A stretch of DNA of 19,920 bases, from positions 1 through 19,920 of the forward strand of contig CAZVZK010000174.1 in NCBI GenBank assembly GCA_964630925.1, in the 5' to 3' direction. The DNA is from RGDT01 sp964630925. GTDB taxonomy: Bacteria; Planctomycetota; Planctomycetia; Gemmatales; Gemmataceae. Under the pieces are notes generated by a model. It did not search any database. It was not told the DNA's origin and saw only the letters and a list, made by a program, of their open reading frames with translations. Both the position numbers and the translations under genes were made by a program. This document shows, piece by piece, positions 7,900 through 15,307 of this stretch (position 1 is the stretch's first letter; every line of letters starts with the position of its first letter).

Positions 7900-8775
7900 A
7901 TGACGACGGCCACGGCCCCTGAGGTACGACTCCTCACCCACAAGGACCTTCCAGAAACGGACGGGACCGTGCCCAACAACTACATGGAGCGCCCCCAGAC
8001 GGCCCTTCTCACGGGGGCCATGACGCCGATCCTGCGGCGGCGGTTCCCGGAGGGGCGATACTCCATCGGGTCGGACAGCCTCATCTACTTCTGGCTCACC
8101 GAGCCGCGGACGCGCGGGGCGAGGGCGCCCGACTGGTTCCTGGTGGTGGGCGTCGAGCCCATGTTGGAGGGCGAGTGCCGCCGTTCCTACGTCCTGTGGA
8201 ACGAGCTGATCTCGCCTCTGATCGTCATCGAATACGTCTCCGGCGATGGTAGCGAGGAGCGCAGCCGCACCGAGCGTGAGGGCAAGTTCTGGATTTACGA
8301 GAAGGCGATCAAGGCGACGTATTACGCGATCCACGACGGCTTCCGCGGCACCCTCGAGCTGTACCGCAACGACGGCAATGTCTTCCAGGCGGTGCAGGCC
8401 AACGGGCGGGGCCGCTTCCCGATCCCCGAGCTCGGGGTGGAGCTGGGGCTGTGGCAGGGCACGGTGGAAGGCATCGCGGGCTGGTACGTGCGGCCGTGGG
8501 ACGGCGGCACCGGCGAGATGCTGCCCTCCTACGAAGATGATCGCGCGCGTGTCGGCGAGGCCGAGCGTGCCGCCGACGACATGCGCCGCGAGCTGGCCGA
8601 CGAGGCCGAGCAGACGCGGCAGGCACGCCTCGCCGAGGAGGAGGCGCGACGACAGGCCGACGAGGCCCGACGCGCCGAGGAGGAGTCGCGCAGGCAGGCC
8701 GACGAGGCGCGGCAGAAGGCGGAGCGCCTCGCCGAACGGCTGCGTCAGCTCGGCATCGACCCCGAGGCGGCGTGA
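7900..8775 (+). CDS. Uma2 family (DUF820) putative restriction-endonuclease-fold protein
   Basis: A 291-residue protein with an Uma2-type PD-(D/E)XK domain (about 30-200). D78 in GARAPDWFLVV, E111 in SPLIVIEYVSGDG and K129 in EREGKFWIYEKA fit the expected active-site acids and lysine, followed by YYAIHDG, the usual 'eYwivD' strand. Residues 212-285 form a highly charged coiled coil (Ala, Glu, Arg, Gln) with two near-copies of RRQADEAR, and the protein ends LRQLGIDPEAA, a tail I associate with cyanobacterial and planctomycete members. The cellular role of Uma2 proteins is unknown; nuclease activity is inferred from fold only. The start is fixed by GGAGGGA 6-7 bases upstream of 7900; the open frame upstream to 6796 is the antisense of the export gene. 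Its last 31 bases overlap the end of the convergent gene at 8745. Confidence 0.9.
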   Translation: MTTATAPEVRLLTHKDLPETDGTVPNNYMERPQTALLTGAMTPILRRRFPEGRYSIGSDSLIYFWLTEPRTRGARAPDWFLVVGVEPMLEGECRRSYVLWNELISPLIVIEYVSGDGSEERSRTEREGKFWIYEKAIKATYYAIHDGFRGTLELYRNDGNVFQAVQANGRGRFPIPELGVELGLWQGTVEGIAGWYVRPWDGGTGEMLPSYEDDRARVGEAERAADDMRRELADEAEQTRQARLAEEEARRQADEARRAEEESRRQADEARQKAERLAERLRQLGIDPEAA

Positions 8776-9344
8776 CCCGCATCGGGCCGCGACAGGCGAA
8801 GCCCCTGCCAGAGCGTGAGGTCGAGGGATTGTTGCTTGGCAAACCTCCCGCCCTCGCAGGAGCCGCGGGCCACCTCGCGGCAGGGCCAGATCGTTGCGCG
8901 GCGCGGATCCCCCCCGAGATTCGCCAAGAGGATGGTCGCTCCACGGAGGGCGGCGGCGAAGGGCACGCCGGCCAGGATGCGCGACGGCACGGAATCGATG
9001 AGGGCCTTCGCCTCGTCCAGACCGATCCCGACCCTCACGAAGGCGTAGACGACGTGGATGGCCGGGAGCTTCTCCCCCTCCGGATACCCGTGCAGCCACA
9101 CCTCGTACAGCGGGCAGGCCGCCGCCACCCACGCCGGGTCGTGGGCGTCTACACGCTCGCGCACCCAGCAGGCCAGCGCCGGCCAACGCGGGTCGTCGAT
9201 AGGGATGTCTGCCAGCTCGATCTCGCGGCGCAGGTACTCGGCCCGCGGGTCGCCGCGCTCCTCCAGCCAGTCGGCGTAGACGCGCCGCGTCACGCCGTCG
9301 AGCGGGTCGGCGGCCAGAGCATCGAGGAAGGCGGCTTCGTTCAC
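8745..9344 (-). CDS. TIGR02996 domain protein with L7/L12 C-terminal-like domain
   Basis: A 199-residue protein. Residues 5-40 (FLDALAADPLDGVTRRVYAD then WLEERGDPRAEYLR) are a clear TIGR02996 repeat-companion domain, typical of Gemmata-like bacteria. Residues about 80-146 resemble the C-terminal domain of ribosomal protein L7/L12: YEVWLHGYPEGEKLPAIHVV, then GIGLDEAKALIDSVP (the 'GLGLKEAKDLV-P' helix), then ILAGVPFAAALRGATILLAN. The remaining 50 residues have no recognisable fold and run into the 3' end of the Uma2 gene, so they may be an added tail. The GTG start at 9344 is supported by a perfect AGGAGG 5 bases upstream, while the frame continues upstream without a family match. Function unknown; the L7/L12-like part suggests binding to a ribosomal GTPase or another protein, which is inference. 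Confidence 0.82.
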   Translation of the reverse strand: MNEAAFLDALAADPLDGVTRRVYADWLEERGDPRAEYLRREIELADIPIDDPRWPALACWVRERVDAHDPAWVAAACPLYEVWLHGYPEGEKLPAIHVVYAFVRVGIGLDEAKALIDSVPSRILAGVPFAAALRGATILLANLGGDPRRATIWPCREVARGSCEGGRFAKQQSLDLTLWQGLRLSRPDAGHAASGSMPS

Positions 9345-9368
9345 GCGAACCTCCTGGGGCGGCAAATT

Positions 9369-9401
9369 ATGGTAGCTGATCACGCGCCGGCCGGCTACGA
9401 T
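9369..9401. promoter_or_regulatory. Divergent promoter region with two -10-like hexamers
   Basis: Only 87 bases separate the divergent starts at 9344 (-) and 9432 (+). TACCAT on the minus strand (9374-9369) lies 24 bases from the TIGR02996 start and TACGAT on the plus strand (9396-9401) lies 30 bases from the DUF1501 start. Each matches 4 of 6 consensus bases, so the placing is tentative. Confidence 0.3.
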
Positions 9402-9431
9402 GCTGTCATCCCTCCGCGCCGGAGACCCGCC

Positions 9432-10829
9432 ATGCAGCACCCCCTCATCGACCGCCGCACCGCCGTCCGCGCCGGCGCCCTCTCCCTGTGCGGCCTCGCC
9501 GCCGGGCACCTCGACGCGCTGGCGGCGCCTTCCGCGAAGGCGAAGTCCTGCATCTACATCTTCCTCTCCGGCGGCCTCGCCCAGCACGAGACGTTCGACC
9601 TCAAGCCCGACGCGCCGTCCGCCATCCGCGGTGAGTTCAACCCCATCGCCACCAGCGTCACCGGCACCCGCATCTGCGAGCATTTGCCCATGCTCGCCAA
9701 GCGGGCGAAGTTGTGGTCGCTGGTGCGCTCGCTGACGCACAAGAGCAACGACCACTCCGCCGGCCACCACATCATGCTGACGGGGCGCGGCTCCATCCCC
9801 ACGGGGTTCAACACGTCGAAGCCGCAGGCGACGGATTACCCGAGCATCGCCGCCGTGGCGCGGGCCGTCCTGCGTTCGACCACCAACCTGCCGCCGTCCG
9901 TCGTGCTGCCGGACAGGATCGTCCACAACTCGGGCCGCGTGATCCCCGGACAGTTCGGCGGGATGATGGGCTCGGCCCGCGACCCGTGGTTCCTGGAGGC
10001 ATCGCCCTTCGACCCGCTGCACTACGGCGCCTACCCCGAGTACGAGTTCGACCACCAGGACCGGCCCGACAGGCCCGGCCACAAGTTCCGCGTCTTCGGC
10101 CTGCCCAGCCTCGCCGTGCCGCACTCCGAACGCCTCGATGGCCGTCTGTCGCTCCTGCGAAAGCTCGACGCCCAGCGGCGTACGCTCGACGGCGGCAAGT
10201 TCACCGCCCTGCACGAGGGGGCCGTGTCGCTGCTGACCAGCGCGAAGGTGCGGGCGGCCTTCGACGTGACGCGGGCCGACGACGCGACCCTGACCCGCTA
10301 CGGCAAGAACGCCTTCGGCCACTCGCTGCTCATGGCGAAGCGTCTCGTCGAGGCCGGCGTGAGGCTAGTGCAGGTGAACCTCGGCAACAACGAGACGTGG
10401 GACACCCACGGCAACGCCTTCCCGCACCTCAAGGACAAGCTCCTGCCGCCGACGGACCGCTCGCTGTCGGCCCTGCTCGACGACCTGCACGAGTCCGGCA
10501 TGCTGGATTCGACGCTGCTGATCATGGCCGGCGAGTTCGGGCGGACGCCGCGGCTCTCGACGCTGACGCAGCACTACAAGGGGCCGGGCCGCGACCACTG
10601 GGGCGGCGTGCAGACGGTGTGGCTGGCCGGCGGCGGGTTGAAGGGCGGGCGCGTGGTGGGCTCGTCGGACAAGGTCGGCGGCTACCCGGCGACGGCCCCA
10701 CAGACGCCGGAGAACTTCGCGGCGACGATCTACCAGGCGCTGGGGGTGCCGAAGACGGCCCACTGGAGCGACGCGGAGGACAGGCCGCACGCGGTCTACC
10801 ACGGCGAGCCGATGGGCGGGCTGACGTGA
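9432..10829 (+). CDS. DUF1501 family exported protein
   Basis: A 465-residue member of DUF1501, a family related in fold to alkaline phosphatases and sulfatases and very abundant in planctomycetes. The N terminus has a twin-arginine-like signal (DRRTAVRAGALSLCGLAAGH, R8-R9, then hydrophobic residues and ALAA), so export is likely. Family motifs seen are CIYIFLSGGLAQHETFDLKP (40-59), the HKSNDHSAGHHIMLTGR block (103-119), NLGNNETWDTHGNAFPHLKD near 316-335, and ESGMLDSTLLIMAGEFGRTP about 358-377, all with metal-ligand-like Asp and His. The usual Asp of 'GG-s--DtfD' is replaced in GGLAQHETFD. The start at 9432 follows the -10-like TACGAT; the open frame upstream is not coding. The stop overlaps the GTG of the TPR gene by 4 bases, so the two are probably one operon. 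In many planctomycetes DUF1501 genes pair instead with DUF1549/DUF1553 genes. Confidence 0.92.
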   Translation: MQHPLIDRRTAVRAGALSLCGLAAGHLDALAAPSAKAKSCIYIFLSGGLAQHETFDLKPDAPSAIRGEFNPIATSVTGTRICEHLPMLAKRAKLWSLVRSLTHKSNDHSAGHHIMLTGRGSIPTGFNTSKPQATDYPSIAAVARAVLRSTTNLPPSVVLPDRIVHNSGRVIPGQFGGMMGSARDPWFLEASPFDPLHYGAYPEYEFDHQDRPDRPGHKFRVFGLPSLAVPHSERLDGRLSLLRKLDAQRRTLDGGKFTALHEGAVSLLTSAKVRAAFDVTRADDATLTRYGKNAFGHSLLMAKRLVEAGVRLVQVNLGNNETWDTHGNAFPHLKDKLLPPTDRSLSALLDDLHESGMLDSTLLIMAGEFGRTPRLSTLTQHYKGPGRDHWGGVQTVWLAGGGLKGGRVVGSSDKVGGYPATAPQTPENFAATIYQALGVPKTAHWSDAEDRPHAVYHGEPMGGLT

Positions 10830-12781
10830 CCGACCTCGTGCGACGTGCCGCCGCCGCGCAGCAGGCGGGGCGCCTGGAGGAGGCGGCGGCGCTCCTGCGG
10901 CAGGCGCTGAAGGCGATGCCGGGCAACGCCTCACTGCTCAACAACCTCGGCGGCGTGCTCGACCAGCTCGGGCGGCTCGGCGAGGCCATCCCCTGTTACC
11001 GGCAGGGGGCCGAGGCGGCCCCCGAACAGGCGGTGCCGCACTTCAATCTCGGCGAGGCCCTGCTGCGCGACGGCAAGCCGGCAGACGCGCTCGCCCCGCT
11101 GCGGGCCGCCGCCACCCTCGACCCGGACCTGCAGCCGGCGTGGGCCACGCTCGGCGAGGCGCTGATGGCGGTGGGCCGCCCGTCGGCGGCGCTGGCCGCG
11201 CTCCGGCGGGCCTGCGCGTTGAAGGCCGACGACGGCCCGTCTCACCGGCGCCTGGGCGACGCCCTGCAGATGCTCGGGCGCTACGAGGAGGCGCTCCCGC
11301 ATTACGCCGAGGCGGCGCGGCTCGACGCGGGGGACGCGGAGGCATGGTACGGCCGGGGCCGGGCGCTGCTCGCGCTCGAACGGCCCGCGGAGGCGGTGCC
11401 GGCGTTCGACCGCTGCCTCGCGGCGGCCCCGGGGCATGCGGCGGCGTGGCACGACAAGGGCAAGGCGCTGTTCCAACTGGGGTGCGTCGAGGCGGCGATG
11501 CCGCTGCTCCGCCGGGCGGCGGCGGAGGGGCCGCCCGACGTGCAATCGCTGGCGTGGGAGAGCCTGGCGGTCGTCATCCCCGGCAGCCCGGCGGATGACA
11601 ACGCCTCCATCCTGGCGTGCCGGCGCGAGTGGGCGCGGCGGCATCCGTCTCGGCCGGCCGGGCCGAGGCCCGTCCGCAGGGCCAACCCCCGGTTGCGTGT
11701 CGGCTACGTCTCCGCGTACTTCCACCGGCCGAACTGGATGAAGCCCGTCTGGGCCGTCGTGAACCGCCACGACAGGGCGCGGTTCCAGGTCCGCCTGTTC
11801 GGCGATGTGCCCGGCGTGGTGCCACTCGACGGCTACTCCCCGCAGCCCGGCGACGAGACGCACAACACCTCCGGGATGTCGAACGAGGAGGTCGCGGCGC
11901 TGATCGCCCGCCAGAAGATCGACGTCCTGATCGACCTGAACGGCTTCAGCGTGCCGCGGCGGCTGGCGTTGTTCGCGCTGCGGCCCGCGCCGGTGCAGGC
12001 CGGGTGGTTCAACCTCTACGCCACGTCGGGGCTGCCCGGCCTCGACACGCTCATCGGCGACGACCATGTCATCCCACAGGGCGAGGAGCGCTTCTACACT
12101 GAGCGGATCGAGCGCGTGCCCGGCTCGTACCTGACGTTCGAGGTCAGCCACGCCGCCCCCGAGTTCGTCCCGCCGCCGATGCTCGCGTCGGGCCGCGTGA
12201 CCATCGGCTGTCTGGCGTCGCAGTACAAGATCACGGACGACGTGGTCGCCGCGTGGTGCGAGATCCTGCGTGGCGCGCCGGCGGCGCATCTGCTGCTCCG
12301 TAACGCCACGCTGGGCCGTCCCGAGAGCCGGGCGCATCTGCTGGCGCGATTCGCGGCGGGCGGCGTCGGCCCGGAGCGGCTGACGCTGGAGGGGCCGGCG
12401 GCGCATCTGGAGTTCCTGGGCACCTACGGGCGGATCGACTTCGCGCTGGACGTGTTCCCGTACAGCGGCGGGACGACGACGGCGGAGGCGCTGTGGCAGG
12501 GGGTGCCGGTGGTCACGTTCGACCCGGGACGCTGGGCCGGGCGGACGAGCCTGTCGCAGCTCCGCGCCGCCGGGCTGGAGGAATTCGTGGCCGCCGACAG
12601 GCGGGGGTACGTCGAGATGGCGGTGCGCCTGGCGACATCGCCGGACACGGCGGCGCGTCTGGCGGCGCTGCGGAGCGGGATGCGTTCGCGGCTGCTGGGA
12701 TCGCCCGTATGCGACGCGGAGGCGCTGACGCGGGCGCTGGAGGCGTGCTATCAGCGGCTGTGGGACGGCGCTGGAGCGTGA
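10826..12781 (+). CDS. TPR protein with O-GlcNAc-transferase (SPINDLY-type, GT41) domain
   Basis: A 651-residue protein with about six tetratricopeptide repeats (1-236, for example NASLLNNLGGVLDQLGRLGE and AEAWYGRGRALLALERPAEA) followed by a GT41 catalytic region (288-648). The latter includes RLRVGYVSAYFHRPNWMKPV (289-308), IDVLIDLNGFS (365-375), the nucleotide-binding lysine K468 in QYKITDDVVAAWCEIL and the signature FALDVFPYSGGTTTAEALWQ (539-558). It should transfer a sugar from a nucleotide-sugar to protein Ser/Thr. The usual 'DF--HP' with the histidine corresponding to human OGT His498 reads YFHRPN here, so that residue is not in its normal place. The GTG start at 10826 gives a 4-base overlap with DUF1501 and begins directly at the first TPR. 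The last two codons and stop fall inside an intergenic repeat. The acceptor is unknown; the TPRs would choose it. Confidence 0.9.
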   Translation: MTDLVRRAAAAQQAGRLEEAAALLRQALKAMPGNASLLNNLGGVLDQLGRLGEAIPCYRQGAEAAPEQAVPHFNLGEALLRDGKPADALAPLRAAATLDPDLQPAWATLGEALMAVGRPSAALAALRRACALKADDGPSHRRLGDALQMLGRYEEALPHYAEAARLDAGDAEAWYGRGRALLALERPAEAVPAFDRCLAAAPGHAAAWHDKGKALFQLGCVEAAMPLLRRAAAEGPPDVQSLAWESLAVVIPGSPADDNASILACRREWARRHPSRPAGPRPVRRANPRLRVGYVSAYFHRPNWMKPVWAVVNRHDRARFQVRLFGDVPGVVPLDGYSPQPGDETHNTSGMSNEEVAALIARQKIDVLIDLNGFSVPRRLALFALRPAPVQAGWFNLYATSGLPGLDTLIGDDHVIPQGEERFYTERIERVPGSYLTFEVSHAAPEFVPPPMLASGRVTIGCLASQYKITDDVVAAWCEILRGAPAAHLLLRNATLGRPESRAHLLARFAAGGVGPERLTLEGPAAHLEFLGTYGRIDFALDVFPYSGGTTTAEALWQGVPVVTFDPGRWAGRTSLSQLRAAGLEEFVAADRRGYVEMAVRLATSPDTAARLAALRSGMRSRLLGSPVCDAEALTRALEACYQRLWDGAGA

Positions 12782-12967
12782 GCGGCTCTGGCGAGCGGGG
12801 TTGCGTCAGCGCCCCGAGTGAACAGCGTGAGCGCCTCGCTGGCGTGGCGCGCAGGAATGAACAGCCGAATCCAGAGCCGCTCACGCTCCAGAGATCAAGA
12901 TCCGCTGACGCTCCACTCGGGGCGCTGACGCAACCCCGCTCGCCCGATCCAGAGCCGCTCACGCTCC
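12773..12967. repeat. Intergenic inverted repeat with an extra half copy
   Basis: The left arm (12773-12820) consists of a 19-base block starting GGAGCGTGAGCGG and a 29-base block (12792-12820) with core GGGGTTGCGTCAGCGCCCC. The right arm (12914-12967) is its reverse complement: the 29-base block is at 12914-12942 and the 19-base block at 12949-12967, both perfect, with 6 extra bases (CCCGAT) between them. A third copy of the 19-base block, in the right-arm direction, lies at 12871-12889. The element fills the gap between two convergent genes and could fold into a long hairpin acting as a two-way terminator. The left arm overlaps the 3' end of the TPR gene and supplies its stop. It looks like a dispersed REP-like element of the Gemmata type; no transposase is nearby. 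Confidence 0.85.
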
Positions 12968-12975
12968 GCTGGCGC

Positions 12976-14013
12976 TCAGTGATCCACCTTCGTCCGCGGC
13001 AGCGCCTTGCGGAGGGCGCTGGCGCCGTCGCCCGTGACCTTCGAGCCGAGGAGGTTCAGCGAGCGCAGCCCCTTCATCGACTCCAGTTGCGCCAGCGCCG
13101 TGTCATCGACCTCGGTGTCGGCCAGCGACAGGGTCTGGAGCGAGGTCAGGCCCGCCAGCGTCTTGAGGCACGCCCCCGTCACCTTCGTCCCCGTCAGCCG
13201 CAGCTCGCGCAGGCCCTTCAGGGCGGACAGGGCCTTAACGCCCTCGTCATCGACGCCGGTCTTGCCGAGGTTCAGCATCGAGAGGCCGGTCAGCCTGGCG
13301 ACCGACGCCATCCCCTTTCCCGTGACGGCGGTCTTCTCCAGATCGAGCGACCCCAGCAGCGTCAGCCCCTCGACGTGCTTCAGGCCGGCGTCGGTCACCC
13401 GCGTGCCGGCGATGCCGAGCGTACGCAGCGCCTTCAGCCCGGAGAGCGCCTTCAGCCCCTCGTCGGTCAATTCGCCGCGCTCCATGTTGAGCTGCGTCAG
13501 CCCCGTCGCGCCGGCGATGGACCTGGCGGCCTCGTCGCCGGCGCGGGTGCCGCCCAGGTCGAGGGTGCGCAGATGCGTCAGCGGCTTGAGGTGCACCAGG
13601 CCGCGGTCGCTGACGCGCGTTTGCCGCAGGGCGAGGTCTGTCAACAGGAACAGGCCGCCGACGTGGGGCATGCCGGTGTCGTCGGCGTGGGTGTCGGAGA
13701 GGTCGAGGGAGCGGAGACGCCACATGCCGGCGAGGGCGGCCATGCCCTTGCCGCTGACGGCGCAGAAGCGGAGGTTGAGGCTCCGCAGGTCGGTGAGGCA
13801 GGCGAGGGTGGCGAATTCCTTGTCGGTGAAGCGGCTGTGGGAGCCGAAGGCCACGGCGATGACCGGACGCGGGATGCCCTCGCCGCGGATGGAGCGGCCG
13901 TCGCCGCGCGAGATGGTGCGGAGGGCGGTATCGACGGCGCGTCCGTCGGGCGGGCCGGGGAGGGGCGCGGCGGCGGGGATGGGGGCGGTGAGGGCGAGCA
14001 GCAACGTCAGCAT
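12976..14013 (-). CDS. Secreted leucine-rich-repeat protein
   Basis: A 345-residue protein with a short signal peptide (MLTLLLALTAPIPAAA) and about eleven 24-residue leucine-rich repeats from about residue 62 to the end. The repeats follow the plan L--L-SLDL--T-VTD-GL--L-GL (for example LRTLGIAGTRVTDAGLKHVE), the cysteine-containing/RI-like type common in planctomycetes. Residues 17-60 are a proline- and arginine-rich lead-in without a known fold. LRR solenoids bind proteins; the partner is unknown. It is transcribed toward the inverted repeat at 12773-12967, and starts 127 bases from the divergent galM gene. The 72-base periodicity of the DNA across this gene is due to the coded repeats and not to a separate tandem repeat. 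No catalytic domain is attached, unlike many LRR kinases. Confidence 0.9.
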   Translation of the reverse strand: MLTLLLALTAPIPAAAPLPGPPDGRAVDTALRTISRGDGRSIRGEGIPRPVIAVAFGSHSRFTDKEFATLACLTDLRSLNLRFCAVSGKGMAALAGMWRLRSLDLSDTHADDTGMPHVGGLFLLTDLALRQTRVSDRGLVHLKPLTHLRTLDLGGTRAGDEAARSIAGATGLTQLNMERGELTDEGLKALSGLKALRTLGIAGTRVTDAGLKHVEGLTLLGSLDLEKTAVTGKGMASVARLTGLSMLNLGKTGVDDEGVKALSALKGLRELRLTGTKVTGACLKTLAGLTSLQTLSLADTEVDDTALAQLESMKGLRSLNLLGSKVTGDGASALRKALPRTKVDH

Positions 14014-14140
14014 GGGGGGCCCTTTCGTGCGGGGAACACTGGCAGAATACTCCGGGCGGGGGATGGGGCTAGTGCCGCGGCAGACGGGCGCACTATCCTA
14101 TCCCCACAATCGTCCCCGAAGGACAAGGGAGTCAACGACC

Positions 14141-15304
14141 ATGCGCAACGCGGCCCTCCTCTCCGGCCTCCTCCTGGGCCTGTCCGCCGTCTGCCCTTCC
14201 GCCCACGCCCAGCCGGGCCGCCCCAAGCTCGACATCAAGAAGGCCGCCTTCGGCAAGACCGGCACGGGCGAGGCGGTGGACCTGTACACCCTCACCAACT
14301 CCAACGGCATGGCCGTCAAGATCATGACGCTCGGCGCCACGGTCACCGAGCTGTGGGTGCCGGACCGCAAGGGGTCGCTGGCCGATGTGGCGCTGGGGTT
14401 CGACAGCGTCAAGGGCTTCCAGTCGAAGAGCAACCCGTACTTCGGGTGCATCGTCGGGCGCTACGCCAACCGCATCGCCGACGGCAAGTTCACCCTCAAC
14501 GGGACCGAGTACAAGATCGCGAAGAACAACGACAAGAAGCACCACCTGCACGGCGGCGACAAGGGCTTCGACAAGTACGTGTGGGAATGGAAGAAGCAGG
14601 CGGTCCACGGCACGGCCAAGGGGGCCAAGAACTTCGCGGAGGTCACGTTCGAGCTGGTCAGCCCGGACAAGGACGAGGGCTACCCCGGCGAGCTGAAGTC
14701 CCAGGTCACCTACGCCCTCAACGACAACAACGAGCTGATCATCAAGTACGAGGCGGCAGCGGACGCCGACACCATCGTCAACCTGACGAACCACCTGTAC
14801 TTCAACCTGCGCGGGCACTCCAAGGGGTCGTGCCTGGACCACGAGGTCACCCTCTTCGCCAGCAAGTACACGCCGGTCAACGCTGAGGCCATCCCCAAGG
14901 GCACCATCGAGGACGTGGCCGGGACGCCGTTCGACTTCCTCAAGGCGCACACGATCAAGGAGCGTATCGCCAAGACGCGGGGCGGATACGACCACAACTT
15001 CGTCATCGACGGGGGCGGCAAGAGCGACACCAAGCCGGTGCAGGCGGCCCGCGTGCTGGACAAGGCCAGCGGCCGGGTGATGCTCATGTTCACCACCGAG
15101 CCGGGGGTGCAGTTCTACACGGGGAACTTCCTCGACGGGGTGAAGGGGAAGGACGGGGCCACCTACGACAAGCACGCCGGGTTCTGCCTGGAGGCGCAGA
15201 AGTTCCCCGACTCGCCCAACCAGAAGGACTTCCCCTCGCCCGTGCTGAAGAAGGGCGCGACCTACCGGCAGACGACGGTCTACCGCTTCGCCGCGGCGCC
15301 CTGA
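14141..15304 (+). CDS. galM: Exported aldose 1-epimerase (galactose mutarotase)
   Basis: A 387-residue protein that interconverts alpha and beta anomers of galactose or other aldoses. The first 23 residues (MRNAALLSGLLLGLSAVCPS then AHA) form a Sec signal peptide, so it should act in the periplasm; E. coli GalM is cytoplasmic. Catalytic residues are in place: the acid/base pair H137 (KHHLHGG) and H218 (NLTNHLYFNL), and the base E351 (FCLEAQKFPDSPNQ). Substrate-binding GRYANRIADGKFTLNG (106-121) and YDHNFVI (283-289) are present. The length is slightly above the usual 340-350 because of the signal peptide. The start at 14141 is the codon that gives the signal peptide; AAGGGAG lies about 9-12 bases upstream. 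No other sugar-uptake or Leloir gene is in the window. The gene ends 3 bases before the convergent pxpB. Confidence 0.94.
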   Translation: MRNAALLSGLLLGLSAVCPSAHAQPGRPKLDIKKAAFGKTGTGEAVDLYTLTNSNGMAVKIMTLGATVTELWVPDRKGSLADVALGFDSVKGFQSKSNPYFGCIVGRYANRIADGKFTLNGTEYKIAKNNDKKHHLHGGDKGFDKYVWEWKKQAVHGTAKGAKNFAEVTFELVSPDKDEGYPGELKSQVTYALNDNNELIIKYEAAADADTIVNLTNHLYFNLRGHSKGSCLDHEVTLFASKYTPVNAEAIPKGTIEDVAGTPFDFLKAHTIKERIAKTRGGYDHNFVIDGGGKSDTKPVQAARVLDKASGRVMLMFTTEPGVQFYTGNFLDGVKGKDGATYDKHAGFCLEAQKFPDSPNQKDFPSPVLKKGATYRQTTVYRFAAAP

Positions 15305-15307
15305 CGG

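Noticed and set aside
8610..8740. Possible tandem repeat in the 3' part of the Uma2 gene
   Set aside because: It reflects the Ala/Glu/Arg coiled coil (two RRQADEAR units) and is ordinary coding sequence.
12976..14013. Possible tandem DNA repeat or CRISPR-like array with ~72-base period
   Set aside because: The period is the 24-residue leucine-rich repeat; units are diverged and there are no identical repeats with unique spacers.
12493..14886. A 797-codon plus-strand frame crossing the inverted repeat, the LRR gene and galM
   Set aside because: It is a composite of shadow frames; each part is explained by a real gene in another frame.
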